The notes under the pieces: generated by a model
Told to the model about the DNA's origin: nothing
What the model saw: only the letters and a program-made list of their open reading frames with translations
The model's database searches: none
DNA from: Nissolia schottii
Taxonomy: Eukaryota > Streptophyta > Magnoliopsida > Fabales > Fabaceae
NCBI GenBank assembly: GCA_003254905.1
Contig: QANU01042739.1
Location: 66,120 to 130,119 of the forward strand
Direction of reading: 5' to 3'
DNA length: 64,000 bases
Shown here: piece after piece, positions 22,931 to 33,804 of the stretch
Layout: every line of letters begins with the position of its first letter
Numbering within the stretch: the first letter of the stretch is position 1
Made by a program: the position numbers and the translations under genes

Positions 22931-23926
22931 GGGGTGGGGGATAGTCCTTCGTCTTCCGTCCTATGCATGAAAGGTTTCTCTCATCCCCATGCTATATCTG
23001 TGCAGGTACCCATTTTCACACTACCAGAAACATGCAAATTATCATCGGACCCTTACCGTCAAAGTTCTATCTGACAGTATTATTTTCAAAAATGACAAAT
23101 AAAACTAACAGTAACAACTTTTAGCTTGTATCGGAGCAATTTTGACCACGATTACCGTCAAAACAAATTTTTCGTCGATAACCGTTAGCACCTAGTGGCG
23201 TGTAGTGAGGCGAACGCGTTATCATCGGAAGTTTCCGACAGTAAAACAAAGCATTTATTAGGCTAAAATTTATCGTCGGATATGTCCAACTGTAACTGTA
23301 ATAATAAATTTTAAAATAATTATTGCCATTCTCGTCAGAAATACTCTATGGTAACAGACTCGAAATATGAGGGGACACACGTATTCCTCAAGCACATAAT
23401 GTTCAAGTAGTTACCGTCAGAAACATTTGACGGTAATTGAAACACCCTAGCTAGTCGGCCTATGCTTAAGTCATAGACTTTCCGGTTAGGTGGTGCTCTT
23501 CTGGTGCTACGAACCATTATGATTCTATATCCTGGTTTGAAATTACGGTTTACAACATAGAGGGCCAATTTAAAAGTTCTTTTCATTGTGCTATAAAAAT
23601 ATCGAGCCATACGCATCGTACATCGCATAAGTGTATTGAAAAAGAAAATAAGGAAGCACGAGTACATACCTGGCGTACGGCGAGTACCCGAAGAAAATCC
23701 ACATACGGCCCGCAGATAGCACACACATAATTATACATTTTTATAATAACAAGCATCCTTGTCCTACTGTGGACATACATAGTCTGCATCAGTTCATCCA
23801 TGTATATACAATACTCCATATATATAACCTAAAACAAGCAAACTAACCCTACGTACACGGATGAGTACTACTCATTTCATGTACTACATACTCCTATGTC
23901 TGCATCTCTGGCGGCATACTGATACG

Positions 23927-24391
23927 CTACTCGTCAGAATCCTCCTCCAGCTCAGCGGGATCCACCTCATCCTCGCTCGAGATCCCTGTCACGGTGGTGA
24001 ACTCTTGGGTCGTGATTATGCGTGGTCGCACTGGGAGTACACTCTTGCGGGCAGTTGTGCGTATACCTCTCCCTCGTACCGGCGGTGTAGCTGGCTCTGG
24101 ATTGGCCTCAGGCTTAGGCCTCTGTGGTGGCTCTGGTCTCTGTGGTGGAGGGGTATCCTCATCGTCCACGTGAATCGGGTCATGAGAGCTGCTACCCGGA
24201 CGCTCGTCGATCCAGATAGGACGCATAGGCGATGACCCTGGCCCGCGAAGTCTACGGCGCACCTGCTCAGGGCTCTCCCCTGGGAAGTTCGCGGGGGCGA
24301 ACGTGCTGGTCTCCAACAAGGTATAGGTCCGATAGTTGCGCTGTCGAGAGCGTGTGAACAGCCAAACATCCTTGGGTGGCGGTGAAGACAT
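23927..24391 (-). CDS. ORF of LE family, Pro/acid-rich, conserved start (KDVWLFTR)
   Basis: A 154-codon frame beginning with ATG (MSSPPPKDVWLFTRSRQRN) and ending in an acidic tail (DPAELEEDSDE). The middle is Pro-, Arg- and Glu-rich (TPPPQRPEPPQRP). No known domain is recognised. The same N-terminal block is encoded at the equivalent place in the copy at 62862-62972. Between the two, most codon differences in the shared block are synonymous, which supports a real protein. The conserved CAG before the start suggests a splice acceptor, so this could be a downstream exon. Function unknown. Confidence 0.55.
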   Translation of the reverse strand: MSSPPPKDVWLFTRSRQRNYRTYTLLETSTFAPANFPGESPEQVRRRLRGPGSSPMRPIWIDERPGSSSHDPIHVDDEDTPPPQRPEPPQRPKPEANPEPATPPVRGRGIRTTARKSVLPVRPRIITTQEFTTVTGISSEDEVDPAELEEDSDE

Positions 24392-25509
24392 ACTGATCAG
24401 CTGGAGCCATACACGAGTAGGGATAAGAACGACTGCGTTCTTAGTGGAAACTGTACGTGGCTACTATAGTTCAATTACTCGGGCATTCTCCAGCCACTCA
24501 GGACAAACCTCTACGTTTCATACAATACTAGATCCTACCAGTTATTATCTTGTGCCTACACCCTAAGCAGCTTTATCTATTTTACTAGGTGACTGGGTAT
24601 CTAGTCTTGTCATTACCTAGGCTTCGTGCTTGTTAACTGTACGTTGTTCCTAGAGACATACTATTCGTCGTGGGACGTTCCCTTGATGATACATAATGCA
24701 TGAGCAGTTATACATAATGCTTAAACAGGTATACATACATATTTATCATCATATCATCATTCATCAAATCATACATGTGACTACATAGTGCATGAGGGGA
24801 CTTGGGAATCTCTTACACGCTCTGTGGCTGCGTCCTACTTAGTCCTTACACCTTTGTAGCCGTGGCCTCGGCCTACAACCTCTATTTGTGACTATTGCAT
24901 CGACCCGGCGGTGCTCTTTACTGGTATGGTAGCTAACCATGTAAGGCTCATAGGAGGTAAACATCGAATGCAATTAGTGCAACCATCCCCTATGGCATGG
25001 CGAGGGATCAGACCTATGAATGATCAGGCGTGGACACGCTTTGACCGGCCCTATGGCGCGATCCGTTTCTCTTTCCTCTTTTAGTGGGGCCCCATAGTCA
25101 TCATTTCATTTATACAGTTCTATGCCTGTTTTACATGTGTGGGCCTATGCCCGTTTCTTATCGTGGTCAGGTCTCTTTACCTGCGTTGCTCGTAACCAAT
25201 TCGTCTTGCTGAATCGGCAAGGGGCGTGTCTGTACGACGTTGCCAAGAGAATAGGGATTCCTAATTATGTAACTAAACTCCTTAACTTGGTCTACCGCAC
25301 CAACTGGGGTCGGGACCTTCCTAACTCTCTTTATTTCCTAGAGTTTCATTATGATCTTCATTAAACTTTTAAGGTGAACCTCTAATTATCTAAGGTCGCC
25401 CTAACTCCTACGACGGCCTTTCCTCATGATGCGTGCTTGCATTATGCAAAGACATCCATAACTATGCAGGTTGAATTCCATAGGGCCTTTAAAATCATAA
25501 GTTTCCAGT

Positions 25510-25735
25510 AGGCATTCGAATGCTCAAAGGCTGTGCATTCGATTGCTTCTTTCAATCGAATCCCTCAGGGATTCAATCGGCTGAAATCCTTCTCCGGGTT
25601 TCATTCGATTGAAATCCTCAAGTATTCGATTGAAATCCGTCGCAGTCTTTCATTCGAGTGAAATCCCCCAAGTATTAGAATGAAACCCAAACTCTTCTTT
25701 CATTCGAATCCGTGGGAATTCAATCGAATGCTACA
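25510..25735 (+). repeat. ATTCGATTGAAATCC motif cluster
   Basis: At least eight variants of ATTCGATTGAAATCC or ATTCGAATC lie in both orientations over about 225 bp inside LE copy b. They occupy a position like that of the CTGAGCG cluster in copy a. Confidence 0.75.
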
Positions 25736-25968
25736 GTAAAAAAATCGCCCCAGAGAGCAAATTCTCCAGGGTTTGCTCCGCGTAACATTTTTCACTTCTA
25801 CAGTAATCCAATCCATACAGTTATGATTTCCAAACCTCAAAATCCTCTAAATCTAGCTTCCCTAACTCATTTCTCATAGTTTTTGCAAAATAGTTCTTCA
25901 TTCACATACACAGAAATGCATTTAAACAATCATTAAACAAACCACATAGACAGTGGGCTTAGAGTTAC

Positions 25969-26092
25969 CCACATCGGATGGAGATTCCGGTCCGGTGGAG
26001 TTGAAGTAGAGAATTTTCCCCCTCGCGGTGGTGAGTTCCCATAATTTTTTCGGAGTCCGAAAGCGCTTCCGCGATGTGCCTGAGTGGGACAT
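25969..26092 (-). CDS. Possible 5' exon of the LE-family gene
   Basis: About 40 bp below the minus-strand TATA box, an ATG at 26092 opens a basic frame, MSHSGTSRKRFRTPKKLWEL, running through TTARGKILYFNSTGPESPSD. It meets a good donor (G|GTAAC) at 25969. Joining directly to the conserved CAG before the 24391 ORF does not keep the phase, so the splice partner or exact donor is uncertain. Confidence 0.3.
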
Positions 26093-26133
26093 GTGTTTTG
26101 TGAAAAGGAAATGAAAAGGACGTCTGAAGTGGC

Positions 26134-26141
26134 TATTTATA
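26134..26141 (-). promoter_or_regulatory. TATA box of LE copy b
   Basis: TATAAATA within GGCTATAAATAGCC on the minus strand, followed about 40 bp downstream by an ATG frame. This is an inference from position. Confidence 0.4.
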
Positions 26142-26197
26142 GCCTGAGCCTTTTTCCTTTTCACCATTTCCTTTTTCTTTTTCTTTTCTTTACCTTT

Positions 26198-26199
26198 TG

Positions 26200-26238
<39 letters not shown>

Positions 26239-26280
26239 TTATTCTTACTATTATTATTCCTATTTATTTATTTATTTATT
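26198..26280 (+). repeat. (TTA)n and (TTTA)n microsatellite
   Basis: A TTA run followed by TTATTTATTTATTTA-type repeats, upstream of the LE copy b minus-strand promoter. Confidence 0.85.
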
Positions 26281-27686
26281 TATCCTAAAAGAATTAATTA
26301 TTTCCTAAGGAAGATAAATTCCATGTAGGGCCGTTTTGGTCTCGTTTAATCATGTTTAACTCAATTTCTCACACCCCGGTTGCCCTAAAATATTCCGGGC
26401 ACACCGTCGTGACCCATTGATTTTCCCCCTTTCGTCCCGGGAGCTACCCGTCGGAAACTCTTGACCGTTTTATCGGATGCAAAAAAATCCCACGAGCGTT
26501 TCCCAGTATCCGTAACGAATTCCGTTTGAGTCGAAATTCTCCCAGATGAGCTGGAAAATTTCCCGGACAACCCAACCTAGCTCCGGCCACTGATTCGAAG
26601 ATTTTACAGGGTAAATTCCCCCATTCGGGGTCCTCAGAATACTTTTCGATCTTCCATAACGGCTAGTCCACAGGCTTTCCGTACATGAAAGAATCGGGTT
26701 GTTACAGTAATAGCCTCGAAATATGTACAAACACAAGTTTCCCTTGTTTGTAATGGTCGACAAGTTACCATCAAAAATATCCGATGGTATCAATTTCAAA
26801 ATATTAAGGGACGCACGTGTTCCCTACGCACGTAACGTTCGACTAGTTACCGTCAGAAATATCTGATGGTAACAACCTTGAAATATGAAGGACGCACGTG
26901 TTCCCCACATGCGTAACGTTCGAATAGTTACCATCGAAAATATCTGACGGGAACAGCCCTGGAATATGTACGGACACATGTTTTCGGGTGTTTGTAACAA
27001 TCGACAGGTTACCGTCCGATAAATCTGACGGTAATAACGAAGCACTGCGACCTCACGGATGTTGGAAGTTTATATTTCCAATATTTGTGGGCTCATATTC
27101 GTTAACAATTATATTAGCTATTTATCATAAATGGCTTAATTTAGTGATATAATTATTTGGTTAAAAGCCTGTTAGACTTAAAGAAAAACGAATGTGGGCC
27201 CAAATGGGTAGATGCCAATATTGGCCCATCAGGGGATAATGGGAACCCTGGTGAGCCTAAATACGCAGGAACGATTATGGTCCCCCAATACACCAAATCA
27301 GAAAACGTCTCACTTCTCCCCATCTAAAGAGAAACAGAAAGTCCCATTGAGGAACTAAGGAGGTTTGGTTGAGAAAAACCACGGAACCAATGCTCTCGTT
27401 CGTGATCAGTTGCACCAAGGGATTCTTATCGCTAAACCATGGATACAGGTATTTATGTAATCCTTAGTAATCTGATGTGATGTAATTGATAAATTCCAAC
27501 AAGTTGTCAGTTATTAAGATTTGTCTTATGGATATTTTGAAAAATTGATATTTGTGCTTTAGTTTCCACTGTGCTATCGTATTTCGATAATTTGGTTATT
27601 CAATTTTTCAAATATATTAATCCTAAATTTGGGAATTTCATTTTTTAATCCCAATTCAGCACAAGTTTCGTTTATATATATATATA

Positions 27687-27707
27687 NNNNNNNNNNNNNN
27701 NNNNNNN
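27687..27707. other. Sequence gap (21 n) inside a (TA)n tract
   Basis: The n run is flanked by TATATA on both sides, so the gap is probably a microsatellite of unresolved length. Confidence 0.9.
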
Positions 27708-27740
<33 letters not shown>

Positions 27741-27974
27741 ATGCAATTGTTGATTTTCGTAATTTTATCAACATGGACACAATGAACCCTTATTTTTCAA
27801 TTTCATGAACCTTTTTTTTGCTACACTATCTCAACTCATACAACCATGGATATAGCCATGGACAAAGCCCCCCCACGTTCACGAGCCTTTTCCCTCGACG
27901 CGAAGGACGTCCCTCCCTGTGCGAATTGTCGCTGCCCACTGCTTGTGTATTAGTGGTGCAGGGATGGATGTGTT

Positions 27975-28105
27975 GTGTGGCATGGCGGGTGGTGGTGTTG
28001 GTGTCGCAGCTTGCTGCTGTGATTTGCGATGGTGTTGGTGTCGCGGGCTTGCTACTGCGATTTGCTGGTGGTGTGGTACCGCGGCTTGCTGCCGTGATTT
28101 GCGCC
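27975..28105 (+). repeat. Three-unit GTGTTGGTGTCGC repeat
   Basis: Three degenerate units of about 37-40 bp, each with a GTGTTGGTGTCGC-like head and a GCTTGCTGCTGTGATTTGC tail. The open frames on both strands here come from this repeat. Confidence 0.7.
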
Positions 28106-28439
28106 GTGGTTGCGTGCAAATTAAGTGCTGTGATATGGGCTGATTGGATGCTATGATAGTGCTGATATGTCCATTATCATTTGTGATTCCGTAATTGCTG
28201 CATATATGCTACTGTTTGTGATTCTGAATATATTGTTGAAAATAAGTGCTGAAATTTCGAAAATTGCTTTAAGTGATTGATTTGCTGAATTTAAGTGAAT
28301 CACGATGCTTGAAGTTAAGTGAATCACGGTGAATTTAAGTGATTGATTTGCATATATGCTACCCAATTTGGTGCTTTAAGTGAAATTGCTTTGAGGATTG
28401 ATTAGTGACATTGGGCAAAATTCAATGCTATAAGGAACA

Positions 28440-29545
28440 AGCCACCATAATTGACCAAACCGCTTAGCGGTGGTACACTAACCGCTGAGCGGTTCAACCC
28501 TAAAAACGCCTATAAATAGGCTGGCTGAGTACCACTTTAGGGCATCCTTTTCCACCCCCAAAAACACCATTCTTCCTTCATTTTGCTGTACTCCAAAGCA
28601 TAGTTTAGTTTAGGTTAGGTTAGGAACAAAGACGAGGCTTGTGAAGGAGCCGGAGATCGAGGAAGCTCGGCAAAGCCATGGCCATGACGACGTGAGTACG
28701 TGTCATGGTAAGTGCCTAAACCTTGCCTCCGAGATACTCTTGTAAGATGGGTTCCTAACCCTCTTTTTGTTGGGATTTTGATCATTATTGTGGCTTGCTT
28801 GTATCCATGTAACTATTGCATATGAATTTATCTATTTCTTATGATTTGCTTGAATGAATTCATGCTTAATGCTAGTCTTTGCTTAGTGTTTTGATTCTTG
28901 ACTTGGGACTTAGTTGTATGAACGATTGTTATATTAATTAAGTCATAACCAAGTTAAAATCAACATCATGACGCTTAACTAGATTCTAGACTCGAACGTT
29001 GTGAATGAACAATTACAACCATTAGAGTCGGATTGAAATCATTCATCTAACCTTGTTGCCATAACTGGAATAAAGGTTAGCCTCTTACACATACGAAATC
29101 ATTTTGATGTACTTTGTTTAGCTTGTTTACAGAAGTAACAGTTTAACAAGGGAAATCTGTAATCTTATCATATGCGAAAGCAATGAAGAAGTTCCAAGTG
29201 CGGGCAATCAAAGAAATGGTGATTCTGTGTAATAAGTTAATGAATACATGAAACTACGGTGTGATTAAAATTCCCAACAAGCTCCGGAACTACCTCCAAT
29301 TTGTTTCCTATTTACTTTTATGTCATTTATTTACTTATGTATTTAAACTATCGGTTTATCAAACCCTCCACTTCATTGTTTAATTAACGAACTCAAGAAC
29401 GGTATTTTTGCAACTCCCTGTGGGATTGACCATACTCTATACTGCAATTGGATTCCTTTGGAATCTGAAAGCCGTAAAGTAGGTATGTATATAAATATTT
29501 AATTTGAACGACAAAGAAGTACAAATACGCCTTCCACTAACTTGG
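28440..29545 (+). mobile_element. LTR segment related to 7484-8493, inserted in the copia remnant
   Basis: 28502-28941 matches 8048-8493 (TATA box 28511-28518, then ACAAAGACGAGGCTTGTGAA, GGCCATGAC, GGGTTCCTAACCCTC). It continues to about 29545 with CAACTCCCTGTGGGATTGACC, a block typical of the 3' end of some plant gypsy LTRs. Two CGCT(T/G)AGCGG motifs precede the TATA box. Confidence 0.6.
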
Positions 29546-30179
29546 CACGGTTGTGACAAACCAAAGCTGTGTCAAGGATAGAGAACATGCGTTTGGCTTT
29601 CATCAGCTGCAAGTTTATTTATTTATTTATTTTGGGCAATTAATTATTTGCCTTGATTTGGTGAAGGTTAGCTATATGGGTCGTTTTTGTTCTGGATTAA
29701 ATTGGCTGGTTGAAAAAAAATTTCATACAAAATGGGCCTTTTCTAACAAGAAGATAATTTTAATTTTATCTCCCATAAAATTATAGCAATGTTTCCATTT
29801 ATTCCATTTACTAAGGAAGACTAAATGGGCATTGGTTTCGGATTGGGCTGATAAAGGACAATGGCTCATTATGTTGTCTGCTTATGACTTTGCTATTTTG
29901 CGGAATGGGCCACTATCCTTTCTGTTTTTGGTCAAGACATTTGTTTTTGTTTTGAATATGGATGAGCCATGTTTTATTTTGGAGAAATGCAAAAAATATT
30001 AAATGGGTTGATAAAACTTTTTTTATGGGCTAATAAAATCAACTGACACCGACATCAGACATTATGGTTTAGTCTGTGTCTATTGCTATTGATTTATAAG
30101 GCGATTAATTTAAAGAGCTCAGAAATATTTGACCATTTTTTGGGTAATCGAAAGGATTAATTAATGTTTGTTATTTATG

Positions 30180-30935
30180 AGAATAATAATCGGCCCAAAG
30201 GAAGTTTATTATTTGGCCAAATAATGAACATTAAACATTCACTTATTTTCTATTTAATTATGTGAGCATTAATCAGCCCAAAGGAAGATTATTGTTTGAC
30301 CAATTTATAGAAAATTTATGTGGTAATAAATAGGTTGCAAATTCTCATGTTTCCATGTGAATATTTAGTCAGTCTAAAGAAAGGCTAAATATTTGATAGG
30401 ATATTTTGACAATTTTTTATGATACTTTGAATCCTCTTGGGTTATTTGGATTCAATTATTTATAAAGAAATCAGTTTTGAGATGAATTGACTGAGACAAT
30501 ATGTTACCAAAGTAGCCTCTATTGTCAAAGCCGGTATATTTTGAAACGTAAGGAAACATTGATTGTGTGATTCATGTGAATATTGGTCAGCCACAAGGAA
30601 GATCAGTGTTTGACCGAATTATATCAACACGTGATAATCATAAGATCCATATTTAATGGTATTTTCATGATTGGTTTTGATATTTATTCTAATAATTTTT
30701 AATTGAGTTAATTGAAATAGCATGTTGCCAAAGTAACCTCTGTTATGTAAATTAGCTTAATTGAAATTATATGGATGATTGTATAGATTTATTTATGTGA
30801 AGTGTGCTCATCCCAAAGGAAGACACAGTTTGACCAAATAATGGCATACCTGTGATGATAAATGTGTGACAATTATAAAGTTTTTTTTACATGTGAACAA
30901 TAATCGGTCCAAAGAAAGGTTGTTTGACAGAAATT
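30180..30935 (+). repeat. Repeated blocks in the copia leader
   Basis: Six degenerate copies of a block like CAGCCCAAAGGAAGATTATT followed by GTTTGACCAA, near 30189, 30274, 30370, 30588, 30810 and 30906. A second block (GTTGCCAAAGTAACCTCTGT) repeats near 30503 and 30724. Confidence 0.75.
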
Positions 30936-31095
30936 ATTGTCAACATTTGATCATTGCGTTGAGAGTACCACTTACAGTTAATTTCTCTGTCCAAAGACTA
31001 GGAATTAATGTTGTATTAGGTATCTTGTGATGGATTCCCAATTCTAAAGAATTGCTCATGTCTTATTTTTATTGACATGCTTAATTTATGTGAAT

Positions 31096-33373
31096 ATTTG
31101 TTCTCGATTCAGTTTCGGTTGCTAGTGTTTTCAATATTTCTGGTCAAGTAAACAATATCACAATGCTGAATGGGACGAGTTTTAAGGCCTGGAAAGAATC
31201 TATGGAAATAAGTCTCAATCCCTAGACGTTTTTAAGTCTTTCAAGGCTGAAGTAGAACTTCAACTTGGAAAGAAAATTAAGGCTGCCAAATCTGATTGTG
31301 GTGGTGAATACTACGGCAGATATGATGAATCAGGAGAACAACGTCTGGTATCCTTTGCCCTTTTCCTCAATGAGTGTGGAATCATTCCGCAATACACTAT
31401 ACCGGGAAAACCCAGCATGAACGGTGTTACAGAGCGACGAAACTGAACTCTTAAGGATATGGTAAAAAGTATGATTAGTTATTCTTCATTGCCAGAGTCG
31501 CTTTAGGGAGAAGCCTTAAAGACTGCAGTATATATCCTTAATAGGGTACCAAGCAAGGCAATAACCAAAACACCTTATGAGTTGTGGACTGGCCAAAAGC
31601 CTAGTATAAGGCACTTGCACATTTGGGGTTGTCCAGCTAAGGCACGGCCTTATAGGCCACATGAAAGAAAACTGGACGTAAGAACGGTTAGTTGCTATTT
31701 TGTTGGTTATACTGAATGCTCTCGGGGGTGTAAGTTTTACAATCCCACATCCAGATCCTTTTTGAAACGGGAAATGCGAGGTTCCTTGAGGAAGTTGAGT
31801 TTGAAGCGGAAGGAAACATAAGGAATATTGTCTTTGAAGAAGAACCTGTTATTGACAGTGATCAAGTCATTGTACCTGTCATTGTTCAAGAAACAACTCC
31901 AATGTTAGACAATCCTAACATTATTCCGGAACAAGACAACATTAATGAGGTTCTTCCTCAACCACCACCTATAGAACAAACTTAACCACCTCAAGAAGTG
32001 CCATTAAGAAGATCTACAAGAGAGAGGAGAAGTGTGATATCAAACGATTACATTATCTTTCTCCAAGAACATGAGGATGGCATTGGTTTAACAGAGGATG
32101 ATCCAATCAACTTCTGTCAAGCTATGCGCTGTTCAAACTCCCATAAGTGGATTGATGCCATGAAGGATGAGTTGAAATCTATGAAAGACAATGACATTTA
32201 GGATCTTGTCGAATTGCCTGAAGGTGTGAAACCCATTGGTTGTAAATGGATATTTAAGACCAAGAGGGACTCAAATGGCAATGTAGAAAGATACAAAGCT
32301 CGTCTTGTTGCTAAAGGATTTACTCAAAAGGAAGGCATTGACTACAAAGAGACTTTCTCACCGGTATCCTTGAAAGACTCTTTAAGGACAATAATGGCAC
32401 TGATAGCTCATTTTGATTTGGAATTACATCAGATGGATGTCAAGACTGCATTTCTAAATGGAAAAATTCATGAAACAATTTACATGGCACAACCAAAAAA
32501 CTTTGTGTCAGGTGACCCAAAGTCTATGGTATGCAAGCTAAAGAAATCCATCTATGGTCTCAAACAAGCTTCTCGTCAATGGTATCACAAGTTCCATCAG
32601 GTCATTACCTCGTGCGATTTTGAGGCAAATGTTGTTGATGATTGTGTACATCACAAGTTCAGTGGGAGTAAATATATCTTCCCGGTATTATATGTCGATG
32701 ATATTCTGCTTGCTAGCAGTGATATAGGCTTATTGCACGAAACCAAGAGATTTCTAACGAAAAATTTTGAGATGAAAGATCTTGGGGACGCATCTTTTGT
32801 ATTAGGTATTCAGATACTAAGAGATCGCTCTCAAGGTATCCTTAAGTTGTCACAAAAGAGCTATATCGATAAAGTTTAAATAGATTCGGCATGAAAGATA
32901 GTAAACCAGAAGACACACCCGCAGCTAAAGGAGACAAGTTTAGTCTCAAACAATGCCCCAATAATGATCTTGAAAGAAAAGAGATGGAGAAGATTCCCTA
33001 TGCATTAGCAGTAGGGAATCTAATGTATGCTCAAGTTTTTACTCATCGTGACATAGCATTCATAGTGGGAGTTTTGGGAAGATTCTTGAGCAATCCCGGT
33101 ATACAACACTAGAAAGTGGCCAAACGCGTGATGCGTTATTTGAAGAGAACAAAAGATCACATGCTCACTTATTAGAGATCGGACAATTTAGAGATCATCA
33201 GGTACTCCGACTCTGATTTTACGAGATGCCAAGATAGCAGGCGCTCCACATCAGGATACATTTATTTGAAGGCAGGAGGAGTTATCTCATGGAAGTCTGA
33301 TAAAGAGACACTTATAGCTTCTTCAACTATGGCTGTGGAGTTTATAGCTTGCTATGAGGCATCAAATTTCTAA
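31096..33373 (+). pseudogene. copia gag-int-RT-RNase H remnant
   Basis: The gag start MLNGTSFKAWKESME runs to about 31222 and is joined directly to the integrase core (AAKSDCGGEYYGRYDE), so most of gag, the protease and the zinc region are deleted. Integrase shows GVTERRN, a stop, then YILNRVPSKA and HIWGCPAKARPY. The reverse transcriptase (32214-32879) shows KARLVAKGFTQKEGIDY, MDVKTAFLNG, KSIYGLKQASRQWY and the catalytic YVDDILLAS. RNase H shows SRRSTSGYIYLKAG and IASSTMAVEFIACYEASN and is cut there. There are several in-frame stops and it is not functional. Confidence 0.88.
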
Positions 33374-33796
33374 TAACAAAAAAACTTTACTCTTATGAAT
33401 CATAAACTTGTTTTTTGTCAAGTTTTGTATTCAATAGTTTTTAAAAATAAAATAAAATTACACGGTTTTTTTTTTTTTTCTATCTTCTTTCAAATTCACC
33501 AAGATTATTTTTTTATTAAAAAACACGAACACAAATAATTTTTAAAAAGAACTTCCTTGGTTTTGAATTTCTCGTACTGACGGATACGAAAGAACGGACA
33601 ATTGTCAAGCCAAAAATAATTTTTTCTTTAACTTTTTGTTTTATTTCTTTTTATTATTATTTTGTATTGTTTACATTCTTTGTAAATGTTTTTACTTTTC
33701 CGTAGAAAAAAAATAAATATTTGCAATGCTTCAATTCTTTTTTATTTAGGGGAGAAATAATAATTTGAGTTATTAATTTGCACAATTAATTTTGAG
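33374..33796. other. AT-rich DNA, nothing recognised
   Basis: Lies between the end of the copia remnant and the hAT-like element. Poly-T runs only. Confidence 0.6.
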
Positions 33797-33804
33797 GTAA
33801 CCAT

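Larger units (their letters stand above)
23438..26706. mobile_element. LE family, copy b: 3.27-kb TG...CA element with 5-bp target duplication
   Basis: Starts TGAAACACCCTAGCTAG and ends GGGTTGTTACA. It is flanked by GTAAT on both sides (23433-23437 and 26707-26711). TG...CA ends with a 5-bp duplication are the signature of an LTR, so it may be a very long solo LTR. It aligns with 62412-64000 over about 1.6 kb. A TATA box on the minus strand (26134-26141) precedes a possible small exon (26092-25969), and a 154-codon ORF lies at 24391-23927. An AATCGAAT/ATTCGATT motif cluster lies at 25510-25735. Confidence 0.7.
23352..27040 (+). repeat. 82-bp tandem repeat split by an insertion
   Basis: Units begin at 23352, 23433 (interrupted), 26784, 26867 and 26948. 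Each has a GTAACA..CTCGAAATATG head, a central ACGCACGTGTTCC-like block and a TTACCGTCAGAAATATCTGA-like tail. Unit two is cut by the 3.27-kb element and resumes at 26707. Confidence 0.8.
23019..27059. mobile_element. CACTA-like element 2, left end present, right end cut
   Basis: Begins CACTACCAGAAACATGCAAA, a typical CACTA terminus. It is rich in TTACCGTC and GACGGTAA palindromic motifs, which could be subterminal binding sites. An 82-bp tandem repeat (23352-27029) is interrupted by the 3.27-kb element at 23438-26706. At 27060 a TGTTGG LTR start cuts it, so the right end is not seen. Confidence 0.6.
27060..33373 (+). mobile_element. Ty1/copia retrotransposon remnant with nested insertions
   Basis: An LTR-like start (TGTTGGAAGTTTATATTTCC) at 27060 and a region near 27640 reading AATCCCAATTCAG suggest a 5' LTR of about 0.6 kb. 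Other repeats and an n gap interrupt it at about 27680-29545. A long leader with repeated blocks (30180-30930) precedes the gag start (SGQVNNITMLNGTSFKAWKE) near 31130. Integrase, reverse transcriptase and part of RNase H follow. The order integrase before RT identifies copia. The element stops inside RNase H at 33373, with no 3' LTR. Confidence 0.75.

Noticed and set aside
23861-24235. Plus-strand ORF overlapping the LE ORF
   Set aside because: It has no counterpart in LE copy f, while the minus-strand frame is conserved there.
27818-28156. Paired ORFs of about 100 codons on both strands
   Set aside because: They arise from the GTGTTGGTGTCGC three-unit repeat.
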